From an uncultured Nitrospira sp. (lineage in GTDB: Bacteria > Nitrospirota > Nitrospiria > Nitrospirales > Nitrospiraceae), in the NCBI GenBank assembly GCA_902500775.1, contig CABVRZ010000030.1, forward strand, positions 1 through 56,080: a stretch of 56,080 nt of DNA, given 5' to 3'. A program made the position numbers and the translations under genes. Shown piece by piece: positions 25,216 to 34,186 of this stretch (positions are counted from its first letter, which is position 1; each line of letters opens with the position of its first letter). Under the pieces are notes generated by a model, which saw only the letters and a list, made by a program, of their open reading frames with translations, searched no databases and was not told the DNA's origin.

Positions 25216-25248
25216 GAGCTACCGAACGGCCTGGTCGTTACGCGGCAT

Positions 25249-25950
25249 TGTTCGCCTCTTCTATCGGGGCGCAGAGGGAAACAAGGGGAACTGCTGCACC
25301 TGAAAAACGGAGCCCGCATCCTTGATGAGGTGCATCGAGCAAGGAGTCGTAGAGAGCCAAACACATCAGTAGACGCATCTTTCGTGCCTTTTGATACGTT
25401 GCATGAGAGGAGGCAATGGTGTGGGACTCTGGACTGTGGGAGTGGCATCTGCACAGGAGTACTCCAATGCATGTGTTTCTCCAGGAGGCTGAGTGCGTGA
25501 GTCTATGAGTGCCGTTGGCGCGCTGTCAAGAACCCCTGGTTCAGACCAGCATTCAAATAAGGTAGACAGAAGACTAGAACCGCCTAACGTCAGAAAGCGG
25601 AGTTGCGTCGGGTGCCGGCTGGATTGGCGACACCCGCAAAGGGGAAGTCCTAGATTGGACGGCCATTACGTAGCGGAAATTCATCTGAGAGAGCAGCGGC
25701 GGCAGAATAGGCGCAGTCACCTTCACTTGCTGCAGTCAAGTCCGTGAAGCGACACATGCTGTCATGCGGGGGGGGCAATAGGGGAAGACCGAATTGATCC
25801 AGAACTGTCGAGTGCTGAGATGAATCCCCTGCCGCTTCAAGAGCGACTTCACCTGAAGGCTGCAGCATAGGGTGCCAAGAGCGTACTGCTGAACCACGAG
25901 GTTCCCCATACGGTTATGCCATATCAAGGCAGCTCGACATACACGTTTTC
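25249..25950. other. 702-base gap with no recognised gene
   Basis: Several short frames cross this stretch on both strands (for example 25650-25868 minus), but none has a good start signal or a recognisable domain. A run of eight G lies near 25770. The region marks the border between the CRISPR locus and ordinary chromosomal genes and may contain unidentifiable remnants. Confidence 0.5.
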
Positions 25951-26127
25951 TTATCCGAGATATCTACCGTAGAGAAACGCTACAAATTGCTTCGCGCCCC
26001 GCATCCGGTTCTTAACATTATCATCACTCACTCCCGACTGTCGTAGTTGCTGTTCGAACCTGACTAATGCATCTCTCAACTCTTTACGCAATTCCCGCTC
26101 AATCACCTTATCCAGCACGCTCGGCAT
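25951..26127 (-). CDS. Small hypothetical protein, helical
   Basis: 58 residues from ATG at 26127 (MPSVLDKVIERELRKELRDA), with AGGAGGA seven bases upstream; an in-frame upstream ATG exists but lacks such a signal. The sequence is entirely helical and charged in the first half and ends KNRMRGAKQFVAFLYGRYLG, a motif similar to the SAM-like core-binding region of integrases (KNRMRGAKQFVAFL). It has no catalytic part, so it could be a small stand-alone protein or a leftover of an integrase N-terminus. I do not recognise a family with certainty. Confidence 0.6.
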   Translation of the reverse strand: MPSVLDKVIERELRKELRDALVRFEQQLRQSGVSDDNVKNRMRGAKQFVAFLYGRYLG

Positions 26128-26292
26128 AATCTTCCTCCTCAATCAGTTGTCTGAACTCTCCTCCCACCACAGCATGGTGCGGACGAGTGCGGGACGAACC
26201 ATCCGGATTCTACAAGACTCGTCCTCGACAAGCCAGCGCTTCTCACGATGATGAGCAACCTAATCATGCAACCCAACAACGTGCATATGGAC

Positions 26293-28077
26293 TTACAGCC
26301 GTTTGAGATGAAACAACGTGAGCCCTGTTTTTACCCTGGCTTTCGGCAAGATGGTTCGGTGCATGGCAAATGTCGGCAATGCAGCAACTGCTTCGCACCA
26401 ACAGACCTGCCACGGCTCCGATACCAGGACCGTCTGTAGGTTATTGGGGCCAACCACAAATGCATCACCTCCGCGCCGTAACATGTGGCCCTCTTTTTCA
26501 AGAGCTGTCCTCATCATTACCAATGAGCCAAACGTGTCATAGGAAAGCCAGGCATAGAGGAGATCAAAACGACCATCACGCGCAACCAGCTCATCCGGAA
26601 CATCCGCGACACTCATGCGTATTCGTCCTAGCCAGCCCCATCGATTGACTTCAGCACATTGGGTCCAGAGCTGCTGTGCCTGCCGTTGTGCATAGGCCAC
26701 ATGGTGAACTCTCACCAAGTAGTCACGTGGTCGGTCAAAGAGCACACAGGTAGAAATGACTGCATCTCCATTCGCAATGAGCACTCGCTCCGCCAGCGAT
26801 CGGAGTCTGCCGATCTCACGGTCTTGCTCTCCCAGATCATCCAGATAGTCGGCCACAAAAGGCTGTGCTGCAAGCTCGCTGATTTCATCCTGACCTTCCG
26901 GATACAACAACACTGCGCCAAAGGCTTCACGCGGGTGGACGCGCGGAGGCTCAGGCACAAAGACCGTACGCCAGTCGACAGGACTCACCGCTCTCTCCGA
27001 CCGTGGCGAGGGCTGAACATGAAGCTCGCCCGGTAGGGATATGATTATCTTCTGTTCACGATCCGTGAGGGTCATCTGCTGGCCTTCGATCCGAATACTA
27101 CGATCAAGTGGAAGCACGCGGCGACCGGTTGGATTAACATAGTGTAGGCCTGCCGTGTCCGTGGCAAGAATCGCCTTCTGCACTACTCCCTCTTTCACCG
27201 TTAAACACACCCCCTGACGCTCGTCAAAATAGCGTACCGGAGGATGAGAGGCAGGCAGCCAGGTAACCGCATGCGATTTGGAGGGATTCATGAAATCGAT
27301 AAATGGATCCCTACCCTCTAATGACTGTGGTGTGAAAAATGTGCTGAACAGCCGAAAAGCGGCCTCTGATGGGTAGGGAGGGATCCCTCGATACCGTAAC
27401 GGCTGTGGAGTCGAACACCCACTCTGCTGATCGTCATAGAGTCCGCGAATAAGTTCCAACACGGCGGAGCCTGTTCCAGGTAACAGCGACTTGAACAGCT
27501 CGACGACCGGAAGGAAATCAATCGCATCCCAATGCATCGCGCCCATGCAGGACATAAAACGTGCAGTCTCAAATCCGCCATCCTCCAACACATACAAGGC
27601 GTCCTTTCGCTGGCGGATGGTTGCGAGCCCGGTGGGAGTAATGGAAAAATCCTCGTCTCGATAAAACCACCGCACTTCCTCAATTGGCATCCGTAACGCC
27701 CTCGCAGCAACATCTCGAAGATCCTCCGGGGTGGTTCGCTGCCAATTGGGCTTCGTGGCAAGATTCACCCGAGTCTCATTCACCAATCCAGCCGGCCTAA
27801 TCCCGACCCAGCCCCCCCAATCCAGTCTGACCCGAGCACGTGCGAGAGACACCACTCCACGCTCGCTCACTTCCCATTCGCACTCGTGGAGGGGAGATCC
27901 TGTGGGATCCGTAGCGAGGAACCGTCGACCGTCCGGTCGATAAAAGACGAGATGTCCGGTCGGCAACGTCGCAACACGTCCACCAACCTGGTGGAAGGAT
28001 TCAGCGAGGGAACGAGTAGCGTGAAAGCGGAGATGACCTGGGGTGAACAGGGCACATGAAATGGGATCCGAGGACAT
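26293..28077 (-). CDS. Large protein of unknown function, translationally coupled to proA
   Basis: 594 residues. The proA stop and this start are joined as TAAATG, so it is expressed with proA. I recognise no confident domain. The first 140 residues are rich in Trp, Arg and Gly (VRLDWGGWVGIRP). A middle segment includes GGFETARFMSCMGAMHWDAIDFLPVVELFKSLLPGTGS, and the last 110 residues (DGRFDLLYAWLSYDTFGSLVMM, then GHMLRRGGDAFVVG and LFHLKRL) resemble the end of a class I methyltransferase fold, but no glycine-rich SAM-binding motif is obvious. There is no signal peptide or clear membrane helix, so it is probably cytoplasmic. It may be specific to Nitrospira relatives. Confidence 0.8.
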   Translation of the reverse strand: MSSDPISCALFTPGHLRFHATRSLAESFHQVGGRVATLPTGHLVFYRPDGRRFLATDPTGSPLHECEWEVSERGVVSLARARVRLDWGGWVGIRPAGLVNETRVNLATKPNWQRTTPEDLRDVAARALRMPIEEVRWFYRDEDFSITPTGLATIRQRKDALYVLEDGGFETARFMSCMGAMHWDAIDFLPVVELFKSLLPGTGSAVLELIRGLYDDQQSGCSTPQPLRYRGIPPYPSEAAFRLFSTFFTPQSLEGRDPFIDFMNPSKSHAVTWLPASHPPVRYFDERQGVCLTVKEGVVQKAILATDTAGLHYVNPTGRRVLPLDRSIRIEGQQMTLTDREQKIIISLPGELHVQPSPRSERAVSPVDWRTVFVPEPPRVHPREAFGAVLLYPEGQDEISELAAQPFVADYLDDLGEQDREIGRLRSLAERVLIANGDAVISTCVLFDRPRDYLVRVHHVAYAQRQAQQLWTQCAEVNRWGWLGRIRMSVADVPDELVARDGRFDLLYAWLSYDTFGSLVMMRTALEKEGHMLRRGGDAFVVGPNNLQTVLVSEPWQVCWCEAVAALPTFAMHRTILPKARVKTGLTLFHLKRL

Positions 28078-29388
28078 TTACTCGCGGAGTTGGCCGCTCC
28101 CCAGAACAATGAACTTGGAGCAAGTCAGCTCTTCCAGCCCCATCGGGCCTCGCGCATGAATCCGCGATGTGCTGATCCCGATCTCGGCTCCGAGACCGAA
28201 TTGATATCCGTCATTGAGGCGGGTGGACGCATTCACGAGCACCGCACTGGCGTCGACCTCTTTAAGAAATCGCATCGACCGCCCGTAATCCGATGTCACG
28301 ATCGCTTCCGTATGTCGCGATCCATACTGCGCAATGTGCTCCATAGCTTCATCCATGTTCTTGACCACTTTCACGGCAAGGACGAGGTCCAGAAATTCTT
28401 TTCCGTAATCCGCTTCACTGGCCGGTTTGGCGACCGAGATCAGTTGACAGGTCTTGGCGCAGCCTCGAATTTCAACATGGGCTTCTCGTAAGTTAGTCGC
28501 AAGCGCAGGCAAGAACGTCCGTGCAATCGACTGGTGAACCAGCAGTGTTTCCATAGCATTGCAGGTTGAGGGACGCTGCACTTTCGCGTTCAGGCAAATC
28601 GCTTCAGCCATGGCAAGATCGGCTGCGGCATCAACAAAGATATGACAGACGCCCGCATCATGTTTGACCACGGGAATCGTCGAGTGTTCCGCAATGAGCT
28701 TCATCAACGATTCGCCGCCACGGGGGATGATCAGGTCGATACACTGATCCTGCTTGAGCAAGACCTGCACTACCTCGCGATCGGCACGATCGACGAATGT
28801 AATTGCACCTGCTGGAACTCCGGCTTTTTGTGACGCATCAGACAAGACGGCAGCAACGGCCGTATTCGAGTGAATCGCCTCGCTGCCGCCGCGTAACACA
28901 CACACATTGCTTGATTTGAGACAGAGCGCTGCCGAATCAGCCGTCACATTCGGACGCGACTCATAAATAATCCCGATCACCCCGATCGGCACGCGGACTC
29001 GTCCCACTTGCATCCCATTGGGTCTGGTCCACATGGCAGACATCATCCCCACCGGGTCGGGCAACTGTGCCACTTCACGAATTCCAGCTGCCATCTCCCT
29101 GATCCGCTTCTCTGTCAGCCGTAAGCGATCAGCCAAGGCTTTCTTGTCAGGCGCAGTCCCGAAGGCCTCGATATCTCGCGCGTTCGCCGCCATCAACTCA
29201 TCCGATTTCGCTTCCACCGCGTCGGCCATGGCGAAAAGTGCTTGATTCTTGGTTGATGTCGGGAGCGCGGCTAAGCCTCTGGCCGCCTGTTTCGCCTTCG
29301 TAACCAGGCCGACGACATAGTCCATCGTAGACAACGGCTTGGATGGTTCACTGTCCGGTTCCAAAATCGCTCGATTCAGCGCTTCCAT
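28078..29388 (-). CDS. proA: Gamma-glutamyl phosphate reductase (ProA)
   Basis: 436 residues. It catalyses NADPH-dependent reduction of gamma-glutamyl phosphate to glutamate semialdehyde, the second step of proline synthesis, in the cytoplasm. The aldehyde dehydrogenase fold carries the ProA motifs GVIGIIYESRPNVTADSAALCLKSSN, LIIPRGGESLMKLI and the catalytic Cys in RPSTCNAMETLLVH. It ends ARGPMGLEELTCSKFIVLG, the standard ProA C-terminus. GAGAG precedes the ATG. The N-terminal 25 residues are longer than in many ProA proteins, so an internal Met at residue 22 (MDYVVGLVTKAKQ) is an alternative start. proB is not in the window. Confidence 0.95.
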   Translation of the reverse strand: MEALNRAILEPDSEPSKPLSTMDYVVGLVTKAKQAARGLAALPTSTKNQALFAMADAVEAKSDELMAANARDIEAFGTAPDKKALADRLRLTEKRIREMAAGIREVAQLPDPVGMMSAMWTRPNGMQVGRVRVPIGVIGIIYESRPNVTADSAALCLKSSNVCVLRGGSEAIHSNTAVAAVLSDASQKAGVPAGAITFVDRADREVVQVLLKQDQCIDLIIPRGGESLMKLIAEHSTIPVVKHDAGVCHIFVDAAADLAMAEAICLNAKVQRPSTCNAMETLLVHQSIARTFLPALATNLREAHVEIRGCAKTCQLISVAKPASEADYGKEFLDLVLAVKVVKNMDEAMEHIAQYGSRHTEAIVTSDYGRSMRFLKEVDASAVLVNASTRLNDGYQFGLGAEIGISTSRIHARGPMGLEELTCSKFIVLGSGQLRE

Positions 29389-29585
29389 AATCTCTCATCG
29401 ATGATTGACCAATTGGGCAGGACCCAGACAATACCGCGTGGACAAGAAACAGGTCAAGCGTTCCAGGACTGCACGAAGCATGGAACGACCTTCAGCTCGC
29501 AGGTGTCTGCCACCCTCGCAAATGTGAATCGCCCTTCGTTGGCAAGATATGAACCATGAGGTGTGATGGGCTTCGATATGATTTT

Positions 29586-30599
29586 TCAGTGGCCTGCCAA
29601 CGCCTTTTGAAAGTATTGGATGGTTTTCACGAGCGCATCCTCCAACTCGACACGAGGCTCCCACTTCAGAAACATCTTTGCCCGAGTAATATCCGGTCGT
29701 CTCACCTTGGGATCGTCGGCCGGCAAGGGATGGTGGGTAATCTGACTCGACGAGCGTGTTAACTTCAGAATTTCTTTGGCAATCTCCAGCACTGTCAGTT
29801 CTCTCGGATTCCCGATATTAACAGGGTCATGAACACTGCTGGCTTGGCTGGACTCCTGTTTCGTGAAAAACGATTTCCGGTCGGTTCGCTGTTCTACCGT
29901 TTTGTCGGAGTCCACAAAGAGGAGGGCAATGATGCCACGCACGAGGTCATCGACATAACAAAAACTTCTGGTCTGCATGCCATCGCCATACACGGTGAGG
30001 GGCTTGCCTTGAATGGCTTGCACAATGAAGTTTGAGACCACACGGCCATCATTCGGTCTCATTCTTGGGCCGAACGTATTAAAGATACGGACGATCCTTG
30101 TATCGAGACCATGATAGCGGTGATACGCCATGGTCATCGCTTCGCCAAAACGCTTGGCTTCATCATAGACGCCCCGTGGGCTAATTGGATTGACGTTCCC
30201 CCAATAGGACTCAGGTTGTGGATTGACCAAAGGATCTCCATAGACTTCTGACGTGCTGGCTAAGAGGAACCGCGCCCCTTTTGCTTTCGCCAATCCCAAT
30301 GCCTTATGCGTTCCCAATCCGCCAACCTTCATCGTTGCAATTGGCATATCGAGATAGTCTTGGGGACTGGCAGGAGAGGCAAAATGCATCACCGCATCAA
30401 GAGATCCTTCGACGTGGACATAATCACAGACGTTGTATTTGACGAACGTAAACAACTCATGCCCCATCAAATGGGAAATGTTCTCTACTTTACCAGTGCT
30501 CAGATTGTCCATACTGATAACATGATGCCCTTGGCCAACGAGCGACTCGGCCAAATGACTCCCTAAAAAACCAGCCCCACCCGTGATCAATATACGCAT
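29586..30599 (-). CDS. NAD-dependent nucleotide-sugar epimerase, UDP-glucuronate decarboxylase type
   Basis: 337 residues from ATG 30599 ([19 protein letters not shown]), with AGGAGGA 9 to 10 bases upstream; an ATG nine bases earlier touches that signal. The Rossmann motif GGAGFLGSH, the catalytic triad Ser-Tyr-Lys (STSEVYGDP and YDEAKRF) and the conserved [27 protein letters not shown] fit the UXS family, which makes UDP-xylose from UDP-glucuronate. About 25 residues are inserted between IIALLFVDS and [10 protein letters not shown] compared with usual members (positions roughly 238-263). It probably supplies a sugar for surface polysaccharide. A dTDP-glucose dehydratase is less likely. Confidence 0.88.
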   Translation of the reverse strand: MRILITGGAGFLGSHLAESLVGQGHHVISMDNLSTGKVENISHLMGHELFTFVKYNVCDYVHVEGSLDAVMHFASPASPQDYLDMPIATMKVGGLGTHKALGLAKAKGARFLLASTSEVYGDPLVNPQPESYWGNVNPISPRGVYDEAKRFGEAMTMAYHRYHGLDTRIVRIFNTFGPRMRPNDGRVVSNFIVQAIQGKPLTVYGDGMQTRSFCYVDDLVRGIIALLFVDSDKTVEQRTDRKSFFTKQESSQASSVHDPVNIGNPRELTVLEIAKEILKLTRSSSQITHHPLPADDPKVRRPDITRAKMFLKWEPRVELEDALVKTIQYFQKALAGH

Positions 30600-30853
30600 G
30601 TCTCGCATTCCTCCTAACTGTAGGACAATCCCTTAAAAGGTCGAAAACCTCTCCGTGCCTTCACACGTGATAACTGATGATTGTACCGGGCCCCGCACCA
30701 ATGTACAAACGCTGCGGCCTGGCCCCCGGAGGAAACTCGCCATCTTCAATACAATCGCCATGCCGCATTCGCGAATCTTAAAATGCCCAGCTCTTCAGTC
30801 CGCGACTGTTCTGATTTACTTACCCCAATCGTCTAGTTCGCTGTGGGTTCCTA

Positions 30854-31381
30854 CTACCGTGGGGCCGCACTCGAAGGAGGCATAGTGGATCTCAATACTC
30901 CTCCCTGAGATGGATTGGGATGTTGAAAGACCCAATCATAGTGAGTGGATTTGCCCTGAAAATGACGAACCGGTAATGGAAAGTTATTCTGTTTGATAGG
31001 CCTGAGCTTACTCTTGCTCCGGACACCCATGATCCCCCCCGTTGGGGCTCGTACCAGTTCCCACTCACCGTGTCCCACCGGATCATAGTACACTTTCCTG
31101 AGGAACGGTTTGGGGGGACGTGTCAGCTCAACCAGCGTGTGGGGATAGATCTCCCCCGGAGTGACCCGTCCTGCCTTCGCCGCCGCCGAGTATAGGGCTA
31201 AGGCCGCTTGAATCTCCATGCCTTTGCCCAACAAATCCATCTCAAGCTCCCGCTGTACCATCGTCTTCCACTGTTTTGCGGCAACTGTCATCAGAATCCC
31301 CATGAGCGTCATGGTAACCATGACCATGAGATATGAAAACCCACCTTCAGTCCTTCTCAACCATGCTGCAGAACGCCGCAT
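30854..31381 (-). CDS. Type II secretion/type IV pilus pseudopilin-like protein without Glu5
   Basis: 175 residues from ATG 31381 with AGGAG about ten bases upstream. The cleavage-type segment is RRTEGGFSYLMVMVTMTLMGIL: the glycine and hydrophobic helix are present but the conserved Glu at position 5 of the mature protein is absent. The body contains QRELEMDLLGKGMEIQAALALY and the family motif GGIMGVRSKSKLRPIKQNNFP, seen in a conserved group of pseudopilins near type IV pilus clusters. It would join a pilus-like tip or act as a minor subunit. It is the last gene of the operon and overlaps nothing, starting eight bases after the preceding stop counted from overlap with 31389. Confidence 0.8.
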   Translation of the reverse strand: MRRSAAWLRRTEGGFSYLMVMVTMTLMGILMTVAAKQWKTMVQRELEMDLLGKGMEIQAALALYSAAAKAGRVTPGEIYPHTLVELTRPPKPFLRKVYYDPVGHGEWELVRAPTGGIMGVRSKSKLRPIKQNNFPLPVRHFQGKSTHYDWVFQHPNPSQGGVLRSTMPPSSAAPR

Positions 31382-31388
31382 TCTTGTG

Positions 31389-31976
31389 TTACTCCTGGCT
31401 CTCCACCTCGTCCGACAACACAACCGTTTGCTCTACCTGCGTACGCGGATCTCGCACCGTCACACTTTCAGGGGTGATCTTCTTGAGCACCAACCGGTCG
31501 TCAATGCGATCACCGGCCTTGAGCACCAGGACATCGTCATCTTTGCGAAGCACGGCCACAGGCTTACGATTCTGTGGTCCCCTCCCTATACTCATGAACC
31601 CTAAGTATCTGACCTGCCCTGACTCCACACCACCCTCTCCCTCTGTGAGGGTATCAGGTGACGGTGCCTCTGCCTGATTTGCAATGGCAACGGTAGAATC
31701 AGCCGAAAGTGGCTCCTCAACAGCTGTCATGGTAAAAATATTACGAGGGATCTGGTAGGTGGCATCACGTTGCATGACTGTGGCCTTGAGCAAACTCAGA
31801 TTGACGCGCACTCCCACTCCTCTCCCATCCAATTGACGGCCTCCGGTCGCAGGGCCCGTGATATTCGTGAGTGGGACACGGATTGGCGCTTCTAGCAAAT
31901 CCCCCTGCAAAACCGCCACTGCAGCCCATATAAGAATCAGCGAGCCCGCCATCAGCATCTTTTTCTTTGTACCCAT
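31389..31976 (-). CDS. PilP/GspC-like periplasmic protein
   Basis: 195 residues. One N-terminal membrane helix (MLMAGSLILIWAAVAVLQ) is followed by a proline-rich linker and a C-terminal beta domain (KPVAVLRKDDDVLVLKAGDRIDDRLVLKKITPESVTVRDPRTQVEQTVVL). That pattern (GD.I...LV..I....V.V.D) is the fold of PilP and of the homology region of GspC, which links inner membrane proteins to the secretin. It follows the PilO-like gene by two bases. Confidence is moderate because sequence conservation in this group is poor. Confidence 0.7.
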   Translation of the reverse strand: MGTKKKMLMAGSLILIWAAVAVLQGDLLEAPIRVPLTNITGPATGGRQLDGRGVGVRVNLSLLKATVMQRDATYQIPRNIFTMTAVEEPLSADSTVAIANQAEAPSPDTLTEGEGGVESGQVRYLGFMSIGRGPQNRKPVAVLRKDDDVLVLKAGDRIDDRLVLKKITPESVTVRDPRTQVEQTVVLSDEVESQE

Positions 31977-31978
31977 AG

Positions 31979-32551
31979 TTAGTGGACCATCTCCAGTAGA
32001 CCCCGTTTTTCGTGATCTACCCGCAGATAGGTGGCTATTTTGATGTTAAAGGTCAAAGCCGCGCCCTGTAGGTTTCCGGTTCGATTCAACTCCAAATCCT
32101 CGATAAACAACAACTCATCCGCTGTCTCCAGATCGTGAATGAATCGTCGGAGATCCTCATATCGCCCACTCATTGACCCTTGTAGCAACCCTTTGGTCGT
32201 ATGGGCGACAACGGTCGGCTCAGTTTTGTAGGACAAGGCAGGCAGAACCACCCCTTCACGCTTGGCCTCATCCGAAATCCCCAACGCCAATGGGCCAAAG
32301 TCTCGCTCACCAGGAAGCAACGCCCATACCTGAGCCAAATCTTTGGTGGCGTTCCTCGCTTCTCGGTGATGCATCAACGACTGCCTCACAGATACCCATT
32401 CGGTCTCCACCCGTTGTCGCTTGGCTTGGAGATCTGCGAGTCCGATATAATATATGACGACCAGCACCACCATAAGCCCAATCGCCATGCCAGCCCATGG
32501 AAGTAACGGTGCAAAGGGATGCTGCAACACTGCGATCAGCCGTTCTCTCAT
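31979..32551 (-). CDS. PilO/GspM-like inner membrane protein
   Basis: 190 residues. It has a cytoplasmic N-terminus, one membrane helix (PWAGMAIGLMVVLVVIYYIG), a coiled-coil segment (AKRQRVETEWVSVRQSLMHHREA) and a ferredoxin-like periplasmic domain (LLQGSMSGRYEDLRRFIHDLETADELLFIEDLEL). The motif G.Y.DL..FI..LE and LLFIEDLEL is typical of PilO. With the PilN- and PilM-like proteins it forms the alignment complex below the secretin. The four genes 31389 to 34182 are packed within a few bases of each other. Confidence 0.8.
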   Translation of the reverse strand: MRERLIAVLQHPFAPLLPWAGMAIGLMVVLVVIYYIGLADLQAKRQRVETEWVSVRQSLMHHREARNATKDLAQVWALLPGERDFGPLALGISDEAKREGVVLPALSYKTEPTVVAHTTKGLLQGSMSGRYEDLRRFIHDLETADELLFIEDLELNRTGNLQGAALTFNIKIATYLRVDHEKRGLLEMVH

Positions 32552-32555
32552 CCTT

Positions 32556-33185
32556 TCATACCCCGGGTTGTCGGTACTGGACCGTCACATCGAACTCCAC
32601 CATCCCGCTTGACCCGACTCGATGCTGAGCCAAGACTGGGTCCGTGAACATGGCATGATTCTGCAGCCCAACCGTAAAGACCGTGATATCCTCCAAGCTC
32701 ATTGCGGTCCCAGCGAGTTGAACGGTCTTGCCGGTCTGATCAAGGCGAACACTCGTGAGTGCGAGACGAGGAGGAATTGTCTGCTCCAACTCTGCCAAAA
32801 AGGTGGTCCATGAAAATGTCCGCTTCTCAAGTAGCTGATTCGCTAGATCGACCTCGGAGGACAACTGCTTCAATGCCCGTTCAGACAGATCAATCCCCTC
32901 ATTCCTGGCCTCCGCCATCACCACTTGATCGAGCTGACGAACCCGCTCCAGTTCAGCTTCGATGATCTGGGTTTCCTCGTACACCAAGATTCCTTGCCAA
33001 AGGTTCCAGCCAATGCTCAGGAGCAGTCCAACAGATCCGCTGATTAACCATGTTCGATAGGATGCAATTGCGACCCGATACCGACTGGATAAGTTGATCT
33101 CAAATTGTGAACCGGTGCGACGCATTGATCGAACCAGCGTCACGAGTTCAGCCGCTCGCCTGTTCCACAAACTCTTCACGGCCAT
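32556..33185 (-). CDS. PilN-like inner membrane protein
   Basis: 209 residues. A membrane helix (TWLISGSVGLLLSIGWNLWQGI) follows a basic N-terminus, then a coiled coil and a ferredoxin-like domain (RTFSWTTFLAELEQTIPPRLALTSVRLDQTGKTVQLAGTAMSLEDI). The WTTFLAELEQTIPP...L motif is the PilN signature. It binds the PilM-like actin fold through its N-terminal tail. It starts one base after the stop of the PilM-like gene. Confidence 0.8.
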   Translation of the reverse strand: MAVKSLWNRRAAELVTLVRSMRRTGSQFEINLSSRYRVAIASYRTWLISGSVGLLLSIGWNLWQGILVYEETQIIEAELERVRQLDQVVMAEARNEGIDLSERALKQLSSEVDLANQLLEKRTFSWTTFLAELEQTIPPRLALTSVRLDQTGKTVQLAGTAMSLEDITVFTVGLQNHAMFTDPVLAQHRVGSSGMVEFDVTVQYRQPGV

Positions 33186-33186
33186 G

Positions 33187-34182
33187 CTAGAAGACCCCGG
33201 CTATTGCGGCCAATGAGGCCATGCCTTGATGGCCCCCTTTCGCTCCCCAGCCAAGCGTATCAATCGATTGCCATCCAAATTGATGGACAGCAAGCTGAAA
33301 TCGTTCCTGAATCCCCGTTTGCAACATGGCGATCTCCCCATCACCACAGATCACCACATCATGAATATCGACAGCAGGATGCTGTTGTTGACAGACCTCG
33401 AGAGAAGCACAGCACTCCTCAAACACTTTGTCCAACAGATTGGCCGTGGCCACTACCTCTGACGTATCCACCCCCAACAGTTTGCAGCGATAGAATACAA
33501 TCTGCCCGCGTTGAAAGACCATGATCGTCAGCGATTGATCGAACAACGTGATCCATAACACATCTTGACGTAACCAGCCTGCGCCCCGTGATGTTCGCTT
33601 CCAGAGATCGGCCAGCCGCAAGCTGGTAATCCCTACCTCTGAGGAGATCAGGCCAACCGACTCACAGAGTGACTCGTATTGCCTGAGGACGGATTCCTGA
33701 ATAGCCGCCACCAGAACCATCCAGGTATGCTCTCCCGCTTCCCCATATTTGTCGAATACCTGCGACACAACCCTCGCATTATTCAGGGGATAGATCTGCT
33801 CTTGTCCCAATCGCCACCGAATCAACGCCTCGCGTTCTTCACGCCGGGTCGGAACCTGCTCGAGATGCAGAACTGCCGTGCGCACTGCGGTGTCAGGGAG
33901 CAAGACCGCAATGCGACGAGGAAGCTCAGGCATCAAGGCTCCTCTCCCCACACGATTGCTGCCCCCTGGACTAGTTAATGCCTGAACCTGCGGAACCAAT
34001 GTCGATAGTTGTAATACATTGTCCGACGTCGGCGAGGGCTTCACCACACCAGCTGCAAGAGGAGACGTAACGCATCGCTGACGAAGACGACCACACCAAT
34101 TTCTCTCACGCTCGGCCCATCCAATCGAATCAGTGCCAAATTTCAAACACCGTCGTGGCCGATGCCTGATCCAATCCCACAT
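33187..34182 (-). CDS. PilM-like ATPase-fold protein
   Basis: 331 residues from ATG 34182 (MWDWIRHRPRRCLKFGTDSI), with GGAAGGG upstream; an earlier start overlaps the GspE gene more. The fold is actin-like: RCLKFGTDSIGWAE early, RIAVLLPDTAVRTAVLHLE, then GLISSEVGITSLRLADLWK and later VVICGDGEIAML. In pilus systems PilM is a cytoplasmic protein that binds the N-terminus of PilN. GspL of type II secretion has the same fold and is an alternative. The last residues (HQFGWQSIDTLGWGAKGGHQGMASLAAIAG) match the PilM C-terminus. The start overlaps the end of the ATPase gene by no bases (gap four). Confidence 0.78.
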   Translation of the reverse strand: MWDWIRHRPRRCLKFGTDSIGWAERERNWCGRLRQRCVTSPLAAGVVKPSPTSDNVLQLSTLVPQVQALTSPGGSNRVGRGALMPELPRRIAVLLPDTAVRTAVLHLEQVPTRREEREALIRWRLGQEQIYPLNNARVVSQVFDKYGEAGEHTWMVLVAAIQESVLRQYESLCESVGLISSEVGITSLRLADLWKRTSRGAGWLRQDVLWITLFDQSLTIMVFQRGQIVFYRCKLLGVDTSEVVATANLLDKVFEECCASLEVCQQQHPAVDIHDVVICGDGEIAMLQTGIQERFQLAVHQFGWQSIDTLGWGAKGGHQGMASLAAIAGVF

Positions 34183-34186
34183 GTCA

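Noticed and set aside
25951-26127. The 58-residue protein as a functional integrase
   Set aside because: Only a core-binding-like motif is present; the catalytic Arg/His/Tyr domain is missing.
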